Source: Gracilaria domingensis
Lineage: Eukaryota; Rhodophyta; Florideophyceae; Gracilariales; Gracilariaceae
Reading direction: 5' to 3'
DNA length: 64,000 nt
Assembly (NCBI GenBank): GCA_022539475.1
Contig: VCMS01000122.1
Coordinates: 1-64,000, forward strand
Positions 34,183 through 43,450 of this stretch are shown here, one piece after another (position 1 is the first letter of the stretch; each line of letters starts with the position of its first letter). Under the pieces are notes generated by a model that worked only from the letters and a program-made list of their open reading frames with translations, was not told the DNA's origin and ran no database searches. A program made the translations under genes and the position numbers.

Positions 34183-34419
34183 GGAGGAGGCGCGGGGCGG
34201 GGGGGGGGTTGGTGGGGGGCGGTGGCGGAGGCGACGGGGCGGCGGCGGCGGGGGGAGGGGGGGGGAGCGGGCGAGACGACGCGGGGCCGGACGCGGGGGG
34301 GGGGCGTCGGACGCGGGCGAAGACGCGCGTTCGGTAGCAGCGGCGCAGGCAACGCGGCGCGGTCACGTGTGAGAGATTCGACGCGCGCTGGTTGGCGCCG
34401 ATGGCGGCGCGCGCGCATG

Positions 34420-34495
34420 GCGCAAATATCGGCGCCGCAGCGCGCCCAATCAGCGCGCGCGCCGTGCCGCGCGCGCGCGCGCAAAATATCTGCGC
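34420..34495. promoter_or_regulatory. Divergent promoter with CCAAT box and two CAAATATC words
   Basis: This short region between the Kelch-RING gene (-) and the small gene at 34540 (+) contains GCGCAAATATCGGCGCC (34420-34436), CCAATCAG (34446-34453) and GCAAAATATCTGCGC (34481-34495), set in CpG-dense GC repeats. The CCAAT to CAAAATATC spacing is like that before the F-box gene. Confidence 0.4.
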
Positions 34496-34539
34496 TGGCG
34501 CCAACGCCGCCGCGCGCTGCCGCCGCGACGGCGGCCGCC

Positions 34540-34708
34540 ATGATGGAGCTGACGGGCGCGCAGGCGGAGCAGATGGGCGACGAGGCCGCGCGCACGCTGC
34601 TGAGCCCCGCCGCCGTCGCGCTCTTCGCGCTCACGCACGCGCTCACGCCGGCCGCCACGCGCCGCCAGCTCGTCGCGCGCGTGGCCGGCGCGCCGCCGCC
34701 CGCGTCGC

Positions 34709-34786
<78 letters not shown>

Positions 34787-34932
34787 GCGGCGGGGGGGAG
34801 CGCGCGGCGGCGCTGCCGCCCGCGCTGGCCACGGTGTCGCAGTGGCCGCAGCCGGCGGCCATGGCGCGGCTGCGCGACCCGACGGCGCCGGCGCCCATCA
34901 TTGCGCGCGTGCGGCGCGCGGCGCGGCAGTAG
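34540..34932 (+). CDS. Small Gly-tract protein, hypothetical
   Basis: A 130-codon frame starting with a strong start context (GCCGCCATGATGG). Residues 1-50 look like an amphipathic helical segment (MELTGAQAEQMGDEAARTLL, then SPAAVALFALTHALTP). The middle is a poly-Gly run interrupted by Ser, encoded by a GGC repeat at 34713-34791. The C-terminal 45 residues end in RRAARQ. No family recognised. The high GC content favours long chance ORFs, so it needs caution. In its favour are the start context, the divergent promoter motifs and the protein-like N-terminus. Its last 35 bp overlap the 3' end of the pseudouridine synthase gene on the other strand. Confidence 0.4.
34713..34791 (+). repeat. GGC trinucleotide repeat
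   Basis: Almost uninterrupted GGC units with two AGC interruptions. In the + frame it encodes the Gly/Ser run of the small protein at 34540-34932. Confidence 0.9.
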
Positions 34933-36070
34933 CGAGCAGCTCGGGCAGGCGCAGCGCCGGGTCGACGCGCGCGCGGATGAGGCGGCGCATGTCGGGCGGC
35001 AGCGGCGCGGTGACGGCGAGCGCGCGCTTGGAGAAGGGGTGCAGCAGCTGCAGGCGCCACGCGTGCAGCATGGGGCGCGCGGCGAGCGGCGCGTAGCGCG
35101 CGTTGACGTCGCGCGCGCCGTACAGGTCGTCGCCGAGCACGGGCGCGCGGTTGTGGCGCAGGTGCACGCGGATCTGGTGCGTGCGGCCCGTCTCGATGCG
35201 CACGCGCGCGACGTGGATGAGCGCGCGCGCGTCGTGCGCCACCGTGCGCACCACGCTCTTGGCGCGGCGGCCGCCGCGCGCGGCCGGCACCACGGCCATG
35301 CGCAGGCGGTCGGTGGGGTGGCGGCCGATCGGCTGCTCGATGGTGGTGGAGGCGCAGCCCGGCGGGCACGGGTCGTTCACCGTGAGCGCCACGTACTCCT
35401 TGCGCACCAGCCGCGCGGCGAACAGCGCCGACAGCCGCTCGTGCGCGCGCGCCGTCTTGGCGACCACCATGACGCCGGAGGTGCCCTTGTCCAGGCGGTG
35501 CACGATGCCGGCGCGCGCGCCGCCCATCTCGCGCAGCGCGTCGTAGCGCGCCGCCAGCGCGTTGACCAGCGTGCCGCGCCAGTGGCCGGGCGCCGGGTGC
35601 ACCACCATGCCCGGCGGCTTGTCGACGAACAGCAGCTGCTCGTCCTCGTACAGCACGCTGAGCGCGATGCGCTCCGGCTGCACGGGCAGCTGGCTGGGCG
35701 CCGGCACGAGCCGCACCTCCACCGCGTCGCCGCGCGCCACGCGCTGCGACTTGCTGGCCGCCGCGCGCCCGCGCACGCGCACGTGGCCGCCCGCGATGAG
35801 CGACTGCAGGTAGCTGCGCGAGTGCTGCGCGCCGAGGCGCGCCGCCAGCAGCTTGTCCACGCGCTGCCCGCCCTCGTGCGCGCGCGCCTCGAACGTGTGC
35901 ACGCGCGCCGCCGTGCACAGCGGTGCGCGGCGGCGCGCGGCGGCGCGCGGGCCGAGCGCGGGCGCGCGGAGCGCGCGCGGGCGGAGCGCGCGCGGGCGGA
36001 GCGCGGGCGCGGCGAGGAAGGCGCGGCGGGCGCGCCACATGGTGCGCGCGCGCGGCGGTTCGTTGTTCAT
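34898..36070 (-). CDS. RluD-type RNA pseudouridine synthase, probably organellar
   Basis: A 390-residue enzyme from the ATG at 36070. Residues about 1-60 are Arg/Ala/Pro-rich with short repeats (RALRP) and no acidic residues to speak of, like a plastid or mitochondrial transit peptide. An S4 RNA-binding domain follows (RVDKLLAARLGAQHSRSYLQ). The catalytic domain comes next with the family motifs VDKPPGMVVHPAPGH, HRLDKGTSGVMVVAK (catalytic Asp in HRLD), RTHQIRVHL and GDDLYG. It isomerises uridine to pseudouridine in rRNA or tRNA. The gene is about 75-80% GC, much richer than genes beyond 39.4 kb, and overlaps the convergent small gene by 35 bp. Confidence 0.88.
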   Translation of the reverse strand: MNNEPPRARTMWRARRAFLAAPALRPRALRPRALRAPALGPRAAARRRAPLCTAARVHTFEARAHEGGQRVDKLLAARLGAQHSRSYLQSLIAGGHVRVRGRAAASKSQRVARGDAVEVRLVPAPSQLPVQPERIALSVLYEDEQLLFVDKPPGMVVHPAPGHWRGTLVNALAARYDALREMGGARAGIVHRLDKGTSGVMVVAKTARAHERLSALFAARLVRKEYVALTVNDPCPPGCASTTIEQPIGRHPTDRLRMAVVPAARGGRRAKSVVRTVAHDARALIHVARVRIETGRTHQIRVHLRHNRAPVLGDDLYGARDVNARYAPLAARPMLHAWRLQLLHPFSKRALAVTAPLPPDMRRLIRARVDPALRLPELLATAAPRAARAQ

Positions 36071-36729
36071 CGCGCGCGGTGCGCGCGCGCGCGGCGCGAT
36101 CGGCGCTGCGGAGCTCGCGCTGGAGCTGCTATCTACGGCGCGTTTGCTGCTGGTGCTCGCGTACGTGTACACGTCGCGTATACGCGTACAGATATAGCCT
36201 GCAAGCCTTTCGACCAAGCGCACTTGTGCCCGCAATAAAACCTATAAAGTATATTACAGGGTAAAGGGTTACTCGAAGGATATCCCTCCTCCTGCTTCCG
36301 GCTGCAGCAATGGCCACAGCGATGCGCTGATCCGCAACATTTCGCTGCCGGCAATCGATTCACAGCCGCTCCGGCTGCAGCGGAGGCGGCGCACCATTCT
36401 GCACAGCATTGGCAGCGCGATCGCACCACGCGCCGAGCACAAAACTCGTGCGCACCGCGCTCGCCGCTTCTCAATGCATCCAACTGTTGGATACCAAAGC
36501 TACTGTACACGAACGTAGACTTTTCGACTTGTCGTCTTGTTGTTTACCCGTCATGTGACAAAATGACGTAAAAGTAACGACGCGCGTTGTAGCAAGCAAT
36601 ATTCCAATGCCGAAACGATTGGAACACACCCATGTAACATATCCAACATCGAAAACAGCTCTCCTCTCGTCTCTTCAGCATCAACAACGCCAAAAAAAGA
36701 CCTACATCGCACCCGCGATGCGCCTGTAG
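36071..36729. other. Intergenic region between pseudouridine synthase and anion channel genes
   Basis: No gene seen. It holds the promoter of the pseudouridine synthase and the 3' flank of the SLAC1-like gene. GC content falls sharply from about 36140 upward. Confidence 0.5.
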
Positions 36730-37878
36730 CTACGCCGCGTTTTCTGCGTCGGCCACGTTGCCCTCGCCGAAGTACCTCTTGTAGTAGCCCTCCAGAGCGG
36801 CGGGGTTGTGCGGAACGCGCCCGGTGCTCATCGCCCACACCGTGAAGCAAAGCACCACAACCATGGCCGCCGTGGCAATCAGCCCGAGCACGGCGCTCAC
36901 CACGCCCCAGAACAGCCCGCCCTCCGACGTGTACCTCAGTATGGACATGGCCGCCGCCGCGCTCAGCGGGAAGATGTACGCCCACCACGAGATGGCGAAC
37001 TTTGACGTCCAAAACGTCGGGAACAGTCGGAACATCAGCAGGTACAGGAACAGGTCCACGTACAGAAACGCCTGCGCGAGCGGCGGCCACCTCATCTCGC
37101 TGGGCAGCGCCAGCAGCTTGGAGCTGTCGCTGTCGCCGCGGGCAGACTCTGCCAGCGTCACCAGCACCACGGAGATGGCCGCCTGCGCGGGAGGCGCGAT
37201 GAACAGGAAGAACGTCGGTTGCGGCTTTTCAGAGTGCTTGTCCAGCGCGGGCGATATGTGCTGGAACGTTGTGATGAACACCAGCAGCCAGAACAGGCAG
37301 CCCACGGAGAACATGGCGTTGGCCTGGTCCGACAGGTGCGCCGACGCGCCGATGTTCGCCAGCAGGAAGAAGCCGATGGTTTGCATGAACACCAGCGGGT
37401 GAATGAACGCTGTCGGGTGCGCGTTGAACAGCCACTCGCCGTACAGATAGAGCGTGAGCGCGATTTGATACGCAGACAACGCGTAGAACGCAATCTCGAA
37501 CTGAAGCACAGAGCGCAGCGAACGCGGCGTGGTGAGCACGCACAGCGCGCCTATCATCACGGGCATGAAGAAGAAGTTGACCAGCCGCGGATGCTGAAAA
37601 TCGGCCAGATACGCGGAGGGGTACAGGGTGGCTCTCAGACAGAAGATTGCGATTGCGAAGGTTAGAATGATACAGGAGATGATGTACATGGTGGTGGAGA
37701 TGGAGGCTGGCAGTGAGATCATGGCAAAGTGCTGACTGGCGGTCTGCCACATGGAGGTGAACGCGAAAAAGGCTAGCGCTATGGCATTGTGCGATATGTC
37801 AAACTGAACTACCCAGCGGCGCCACGCCGGGATTTGCAGGTAGTGTGACGCGGGACGGGCGTAGGGTGCGGATGACAT
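36730..37878 (-). CDS. SLAC1/TehA-type anion channel or transporter
   Basis: A 382-residue membrane protein from the ATG at 37878 (MSSAPYARPASHY). About ten hydrophobic helices are visible, as in the TDT/SLAC1 family. Family-like segments include VNFFFMPVMIGALCVL, YLYGEWLF, FFLLANIGAS, FFLFIAPPAQAAISVVLV and ISWWAYIFPLSAAA. Plant SLAC1 channels release chloride and nitrate; bacterial and fungal relatives move dicarboxylates or sulfite. Which ion this one carries cannot be read from sequence. There is no long regulatory N-terminus like that of guard-cell SLAC1, so kinase control of that type is not evident. It lies upstream of, and divergent from, the COX7C-like gene. Confidence 0.87.
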   Translation of the reverse strand: MSSAPYARPASHYLQIPAWRRWVVQFDISHNAIALAFFAFTSMWQTASQHFAMISLPASISTTMYIISCIILTFAIAIFCLRATLYPSAYLADFQHPRLVNFFFMPVMIGALCVLTTPRSLRSVLQFEIAFYALSAYQIALTLYLYGEWLFNAHPTAFIHPLVFMQTIGFFLLANIGASAHLSDQANAMFSVGCLFWLLVFITTFQHISPALDKHSEKPQPTFFLFIAPPAQAAISVVLVTLAESARGDSDSSKLLALPSEMRWPPLAQAFLYVDLFLYLLMFRLFPTFWTSKFAISWWAYIFPLSAAAAMSILRYTSEGGLFWGVVSAVLGLIATAAMVVVLCFTVWAMSTGRVPHNPAALEGYYKRYFGEGNVADAENAA

Positions 37879-38731
37879 GCGGGGCTTGGGGGAAATCGCA
37901 TGACCGACGGACGACAGGGGTGGTGCTCTGGGCGATGCCTGCCGGGAGGGCGAGCGAGCAAGTAGGGAGCAGCAGGAGGGATAGGAGGAGGCGGGTGGGG
38001 TGACTGCGCTCCAGGCTATCGGCACGTAAAACGCCGCGGACGGCGATCGCGAGAGCTGGACGGCGACTATAAGATAATAGGAGAGGCAGACAGACAGATG
38101 GTGTCGGCGTCTGGGCAGCAGTGTGGTCTGCCAGTGAGGGTTTGAGATTTAGCAAGTTGGACAAGCTGCAGCGGCGCTTTCGGTGGAAGATTATTGGCGC
38201 AGGCAGTTAAACTGGGGGCGATAGCCGCAACGCGTACCGTCGTACAACGACTCGTCGCGAAACCAGCTCGCCGCACGCGGATGCGGTACCATCGTGCTGC
38301 GAGGCGCGCCCATGAAGTGTAAGGAAGCAGGAAGCGGCGTAGAAACTTGACAAACGGAACCGCGAACCGCGCCGCAGCCGCAACAGATCAGTTTTGGCCG
38401 CGCGCTGTTGCGCAGCGTCGTGTCACGCGCGCAGCCGTGCGCTTTGCGCCCGCGCCCGCGCCCACTGGTCGAGCGCCTCCGCGTGGCAGCGGCGCCGCTC
38501 CGCTCCGGTCGCCGCCGTGTCACGCGGCTACCGCCGGCCGCTCGGCGCCGCACGTGCCGCGGCTACCTGCGGCTGCGGCGCCGTCGGCCGCTCCGCCGCT
38601 CGAACTTGCACGCGGTGCCGCGGAGCACCCGCCGCTTTTTGCGCCGGCTGCATCATCTCGGCTCCCGCGCGTTGTGCCTGCCCGCGCCGCCGGCCTGTTG
38701 TTGCTGATCGCGTCGTCTACACTCCTTCGCC
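37879..38731. other. Divergent intergenic region between channel gene and COX7C-like gene
   Basis: About 850 bp with no supported gene. It must hold the start-side regions of both divergent genes. Long frames here are in GC-rich sequence and look like chance ORFs. Confidence 0.5.
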
Positions 38732-39317
38732 ATGTCCGCGCCTGCGGTAAGTTGCGCGCGCCCCCTTCCCCGCCCGCGCCGCCGCCGTCGCCGACCACGT
38801 CGCTCACCCTCGCGCCCGCTTTCTCCCCGCGCCCGTCCGCGCCTGTCTGCCGTGCGCGCTGCGATCAGATGCAAGCCGCCGCTCGCCAGCTTTCCCGCGC
38901 CGCCGGCACGCGCGCGCTTCACACCACTCGCGTGGCACAAGGCGTACGTGCTCCCGCCATCCGCATCTTGCGTCCACTTCGACCCACTCACCGCGTTGCG
39001 TCGCTCCTCGCCTGCGCGTTTGCGTGCACGTAGGGCGGCGGCGGGTACGATTATCTGCACGCGCAGTACATGTACAAGCTGCGCTTCAAACCGGCGCCCA
39101 AGTTTCTCACCGCCGCGCTCATAGGTACGTGATCCACGCCGGTGGCTTGCCTCGTTCTCCGTGTCAGCCTGTGTGCTTGTTTCTGCGGTTCGTACTCACG
39201 CGCGATTTGTGTGCTGTGCTTGTGCGCGTCGCAAATTCAGCCGGAGGTGTCTCCGCCGGAGTGGGCATCCCGTTATTCGCTGTTTGGTTCGGGCAGAAGA
39301 AGGCCGGTCTCATCTGA
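38732..39317 (+). CDS. COX7C-like subunit of cytochrome c oxidase, three exons
   Basis: Spliced exons 38732-38746, 39034-39124 and 39241-39317 encode 60 residues. Introns have clean borders: GTAAGT...TAG (287 bp, phase 0) and GTACGT...CAG (116 bp, phase 1). The protein has a short N-terminus, YDYLHAQYMYKLRFKPAPKF, and one membrane helix ending GIPLFAVWFGQKK. The pattern of a short Leu-Pro/Phe-x-Lys segment, one helix with small residues, then a Phe/Val-rich end and a basic tail resembles COX7C/VIIc of the mitochondrial inner membrane. Assignment rests on pattern and size; another small respiratory-complex subunit is possible. There is no obvious cleavable presequence. Confidence 0.65.
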
Positions 39318-39487
39318 AGCGCGAGCCGCTCACCGTGCACGTTGCCGGGCACCATTATACGCGACGTAATTAGAATCATGTCCTCTACGAGCGACGGTGC
39401 CAATCAAGCTCGGCACGTCTCGCCGTCGTAAACTGTGCTGTCACACCCGCCATTCAGTTCCTACGTAGAAATTGCGCCAGCCGCATG
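39318..39487. other. Short convergent intergenic region, GC boundary
   Basis: The 3' flanks of the COX7C-like gene (+) and the POLD4-like gene (-). Base composition falls from GC-rich to average here. Confidence 0.4.
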
Positions 39488-39880
39488 TCACATGCGAACT
39501 GCGTCCGCGCTCTCTTGGTGCCGCTTCCGCGCCTCTTCCTCCTCACGTTGAACCGCTTCGCGCAGTCGCTGCTCCACCTTGATTCCGAAACGAATGGCGC
39601 GATGTAAGCGTGTGATGCGCTTCACTCCCGAGCGCGGGCCGTACTTATCGTTCATATCGAATCGCTTGAGAGCGCATTCTCGCTGGTTGACGGAGCACGA
39701 GCCACGTAGCCGTTGTTGAGTTGCGGCGCTTGTCGTTGTCGTTTCTTCGCATGCTGCACGCGTCCATGGCTGCGCATTGCTGTTCCCTGCATCTGCACCC
39801 GAGCGTGAATGCATGATGATGGACGTGTCGCTGCATGAGTTTGCTGCGTCAGGACTGCGTTTGTCGCCGTCCTCGGCCAT
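39488..39880 (-). CDS. POLD4: POLD4/Cdm1-like small subunit of DNA polymerase delta
   Basis: A 130-residue protein from the ATG at 39880. The N-terminal 75 residues are Ser/Thr/Asp-rich and look disordered. Residues about 88-118 carry the family signature: LKRFDMNDKYGP, then G-x3-R-x2-R-x2-RA-x3-G, close to animal POLD4 (FDL-x-YGP-x-x-G-x-x-R-x-x-R-x-x-RA-x-x-x-G). POLD4 (p12, yeast Cdm1) is a non-catalytic subunit that stabilises Pol delta and helps contact PCNA. No PIP-box is evident in the N-terminus. The Glu/Arg-rich C-terminal helix replaces the usual C-terminal segment. Confidence 0.75.
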   Translation of the reverse strand: MAEDGDKRSPDAANSCSDTSIIMHSRSGADAGNSNAQPWTRAACEETTTTSAATQQRLRGSCSVNQRECALKRFDMNDKYGPRSGVKRITRLHRAIRFGIKVEQRLREAVQREEEEARKRHQESADAVRM

Positions 39881-40444
39881 CGGCGCAGCACGCGCAGCCC
39901 AGTTGCGTGGTGGTGTGGGAGACGCTCAGTCGGCGTTTGATTTCTCAGTCACGCACATACTGTGCCATACCGAAACGAATTCCAACACGTGAAGTGCAGC
40001 GTGAAGCGCAAGCCGCTGACCAATCGCGAATTGGATACATTCTACAGAATGTCAGCAGACTTGGGTACACAACGCTTCGCCAGTGTTGCGAGCGATTTGT
40101 GCGAAGAAAGCCTTCGCCCAACACATCACGCCCCGAACACCCCCACCCTACTGTATCTATAACCTGTGACGGCTCCAAATATGTACAAGCATGCAAGTTA
40201 CGTTTGTTTTTTTTTTTTTTTGGTGCGCGCTCGCGATAATCCCGCGAAGAAGACAGTGGAATAACTTGAGTTTGCGTGAGCTCTAGCTCTTGCGCGACAA
40301 CTTCTTTCACTTCTCCCACCTGGCGTCCGGCACCGGCGGTACTGATATTCGGCTTGCGTTCTGGCAACAATCCGATTGGTGAGTAGAAATTGGCCATACG
40401 GTCTGTACCGTACTTGATTTTGCGCGGCAGTAGGCATCATGTGC

Positions 40445-40487
<43 letters not shown>

Positions 40488-41365
40488 GACTCATCATTCG
40501 TGACGCTGATCGACCATATATTTTGGAAGAGAGTATCAATCATGTGTGACAAGACGGCGCTTTTAAAGGAGGTTGAAGTCTACAGCTTGTGTGCGAAAAT
40601 CTCCAGCACCAAGTGCTCTTGTATTCTGTAGGCATACCAAGGCTAGCCGTCCTAACTCGACCCTTGTAGCGTCTAGGGTATCGGATGCCTCAATAACGTA
40701 CGACAGCACGGGGGCAAAATCGCCCGTTAATCGAGTGGAGCAAAGCACAGCACGGACAGATACTCTCGAGCCATGGAGAAACTCTCGGAGAGCGCCCTGC
40801 ATCGTTGTGAGGGTGGTCGCCTACTCACGGATAACGAGCTGACACTAGACAAAATGCTTCTCACCAATGCAAGACTCGCAACGAGTCACTCGCTACGGCA
40901 AGTGGAAGACGACAGCCGAACTGCGCCACACGAGTTTCCCAAGCACAGGAGGGCAACGTCAATCGGAGCCCTCGTCACTTGGTTCGCCAAAGGGCTGACT
41001 CAACGAGACAGATTTCGAGAGGGGTAGTCAGAAAATCCGTTTATCGAAAACTACCCTTGGGTACCGACGGTACCGGTACCCGTGTGTTAAAGTTATCTAA
41101 AAGAGCTTTGGGGGTCAGTTACTGGTACACACGATACATGCCAAGGATACGTGTAGCTCAACTGCTGCAAATTTGGCAAAGACAAAGTCTGAACATCAGC
41201 GCAGGCACGTTCAAGTGCAATATCCACCATGCATACAAAGTTCGGCTGTATCGTAAAATCGTTTCGAGGGAAGGGAACCCCAAACGCCTTCCTCACTATT
41301 CAAATAGGTCGTGATGGGGTCATTTTGAACAATCGGCGTTTTGACCCGACAAGTCTGATAGCTTA
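39881..41365. other. Gene-free region with simple repeats
   Basis: About 1.5 kb without a supported gene. It contains a 15-base T run (40207-40221), a TCA repeat of about 14 units (40445-40487) and the 14-mer GTACCGACGGTACC (41061-41074), which recurs at 43344-43357. Frames of 60-110 codons on both strands here show no recognisable domain. Confidence 0.5.
40445..40487. repeat. TCA microsatellite
   Basis: About 14 perfect TCA units. Confidence 0.95.
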
Positions 41366-42889
41366 TCAAGATACGCGGGCATGTCCTTTCACACCTATTA
41401 CACAAGGATCATTTGATAGATAGGCGGATAGACTTTTGAAGCCTAATGCTTCCTTCCACTGATACGCTTGGCTGAGAATGTCGTCAATGTTAGAGACAGT
41501 CCATGCGCTCGTCGGCAAATGCTGAAGAAAGAGTATTGCTTCCTCAAAGTCCATAGTCACTAGTATTTCACTGAAGTGGATCAAGAGGGCGGCACAAAGG
41601 TACACGTGCAAATCGGAAATACCGTCATCTTCGGCCAAGAGAGCGTCCCAAACACGAATAACTAAAGGAAGTGGGAGTTCTCTCATGAGCAAGCAGTTCA
41701 TCCATCTGTACGCGAACTGCAAAAACTCTACCTCGATGGTCGTCAGATGAGTTGCTAGTGCAGGATCAACGTCAGAGACTATCTTTTGTAGACGAGAAAT
41801 TCGCCTCAACATTCCAGGCTGCTCCGATACAAAGTTGTCTTGCACCGACGACACGAGATACGTGAAGACCCAGAAAATGTCTGCTTCTGCACGATCGAGA
41901 TTCGATTCATGCACATATGGCGGCAATTTGCTTCTCTTGAGAAAGTCCTCAACTCCTTTCTCGTCGGAGATCTTCATCAGATCGTTGACATACACGACAA
42001 CTAACGGCGTTAGAATTTCGTTCATACCTTGTACATAGCTTCTACCTGGATTCAACATGCTATATAGGAACAGAACTCTTCTCATGATGTTTCTTATTTG
42101 AGCCACATGAAAGATTGGAACGTCAGGATGAGTCCTTGGCAAATCTAGATTAATCTGGCGGAGAGTCCTACAACCGAAATGGGATGAATTGGTTGATTGA
42201 GCTAGGCGGCATTGCACTGGTTCGTCGTATAAAGAAGTTTCCTGAAGCTTCTGCTCACACAAGTGAACTGGTTCATTCTGGAGGCATTGAGATTCGCTAC
42301 TACCAAAGCGACCGAAGTTGTGAAAATCTGGGCATGTATCTGATTGGCAAAAGAGGTTAACATATTCCCAATACTCAGTACGCTTCGCACCTAGCACATT
42401 GCTTCGCACTTTATATTCCAACGGCTCATATCCGAGAAGAAGACGCCACACTTGAGCTCGATTTTCAGACGAGCATCCATTCCATGCAGTTTTCTTGAGC
42501 ATCTCGAGTCGGGGGCGCTCATCAAGCAAAAGTAGATCCATCTTCTGAGTCTGAGAAGCAACATTGGGTATCCGTGAACATATCTGGCTTCGCGGAGATT
42601 TCATGAAAGAGCGATCTTCTTCTAGGGCAAAAAATGGGACTTTGAAAGTTGCACTTTGTTGCCGGGATACACAGTCTTCTTCTACTTCGAGTTCATCTGG
42701 GGTCTTCTTCGTGAACCATCTTCTACGAGCCGGACCAAAAACATATGTAGCAAGGAACGATAGGACACCATTACGGCCCCCGCCTCCATTAGATTGTCCA
42801 TACAAACGTTCATTACTGCCATCTAGACCGCCTACTTCGCCATCCGTACGTAGCGCATGCTTGTGTTCCCCGACATGTTCAACGGCCAT
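41366..42889 (-). CDS. TBC-domain Rab GTPase-activating protein, TBC1D22/Gyp1-like
   Basis: A 507-residue protein from the ATG at 42889 (MAVEHVGEHKH). Residues about 115-475 form a TBC domain with both catalytic fingers: the Arg finger in INLDLPRTHP and the Gln finger in SYVQGMNEI. Further segments VEFLQFAYRWMNCLLMREL and LHVYLCAALLIHF match TBC1D22 and yeast Gyp1 closely. It would speed GTP hydrolysis by Rab GTPases (Gyp1 acts on Ypt1/Rab1 at the Golgi). The N-terminal 110 residues are Gly/Ser-rich and not conserved. Single exon. Confidence 0.9.
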   Translation of the reverse strand: MAVEHVGEHKHALRTDGEVGGLDGSNERLYGQSNGGGGRNGVLSFLATYVFGPARRRWFTKKTPDELEVEEDCVSRQQSATFKVPFFALEEDRSFMKSPRSQICSRIPNVASQTQKMDLLLLDERPRLEMLKKTAWNGCSSENRAQVWRLLLGYEPLEYKVRSNVLGAKRTEYWEYVNLFCQSDTCPDFHNFGRFGSSESQCLQNEPVHLCEQKLQETSLYDEPVQCRLAQSTNSSHFGCRTLRQINLDLPRTHPDVPIFHVAQIRNIMRRVLFLYSMLNPGRSYVQGMNEILTPLVVVYVNDLMKISDEKGVEDFLKRSKLPPYVHESNLDRAEADIFWVFTYLVSSVQDNFVSEQPGMLRRISRLQKIVSDVDPALATHLTTIEVEFLQFAYRWMNCLLMRELPLPLVIRVWDALLAEDDGISDLHVYLCAALLIHFSEILVTMDFEEAILFLQHLPTSAWTVSNIDDILSQAYQWKEALGFKSLSAYLSNDPCVIGVKGHARVS

Positions 42890-43450
42890 TAGAAGAAGTC
42901 GTAAGCGCAATGCATATAGTACCGGAAGGAATTGTGTGTCGTGAATGGCTTGGCAAATGTACTGTGAACGTCCGCATTAAAGAAGAGTACTGAGAACGGA
43001 GATGATATTTTGGAGCACTCTCCTGCTTCAAACTGCAACGAGACAAAACGGCTTCTTCCCGGTGGAATATTTGTACGGACACGATAACCATGACAGCCGA
43101 TTTAAAGTTCAGATTTATTGGTTGCGAGAGCATACTTGAAATAAAAGCGCATTGTTATGTCTCTACTAACAATTCAGCTGCCGTCGAGAGTTTGCAGCAG
43201 ACGAGACTGACATAGAGCTCCGTGGAGGATGTTACAGGCATGCGGTGTAGGACTCTGTATTCAAGCATCGACGCCAAAAAGGGTAGCATCGACCTTTAGG
43301 TGACTCGCTACAACCTACCCTTATATTGTATGTAACATGCTCTGTACCGACGGTACCACAGAGCCTTCCCCCCCCCCGGTAACCTTAATATCGCCACATG
43401 ACGAGGATATGCTGCCCAGATGTACTTTCTGTTTTAGCAAAAGTTAATTC
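42890..43450. other. Intergenic region
   Basis: No gene seen. It contains the second copy of GTACCGACGGTACC (43344-43357) and a 10-base C run (43368-43377), between two genes on the - strand. Confidence 0.5.

Noticed and set aside
33672-36038. A 788-codon Arg/Ala/Pro-rich frame on the - strand
   Set aside because: It overlaps two well-supported genes in another frame; such long frames are expected in about 75-80% GC DNA.
34901-36238. A 445-codon + strand frame opposite the pseudouridine synthase
   Set aside because: A mirror frame of a GC-rich gene: Arg/Ala/His-rich, no domain, no credible start.
38347-39033. A 228-codon Ala/Pro/Arg-rich + strand frame
   Set aside because: It covers the promoter and first intron of the COX7C-like gene and has the composition of a chance frame.
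30060-39420. Horizontal transfer of the whole GC-rich block
   Set aside because: The genes are ordinary eukaryotic families, one has spliceosomal introns and one is mitochondrial-type; composition alone does not show transfer.
40445-40487. CRISPR-like or regulatory array at the TCA repeat
   Set aside because: It is a plain trinucleotide microsatellite without spacers.
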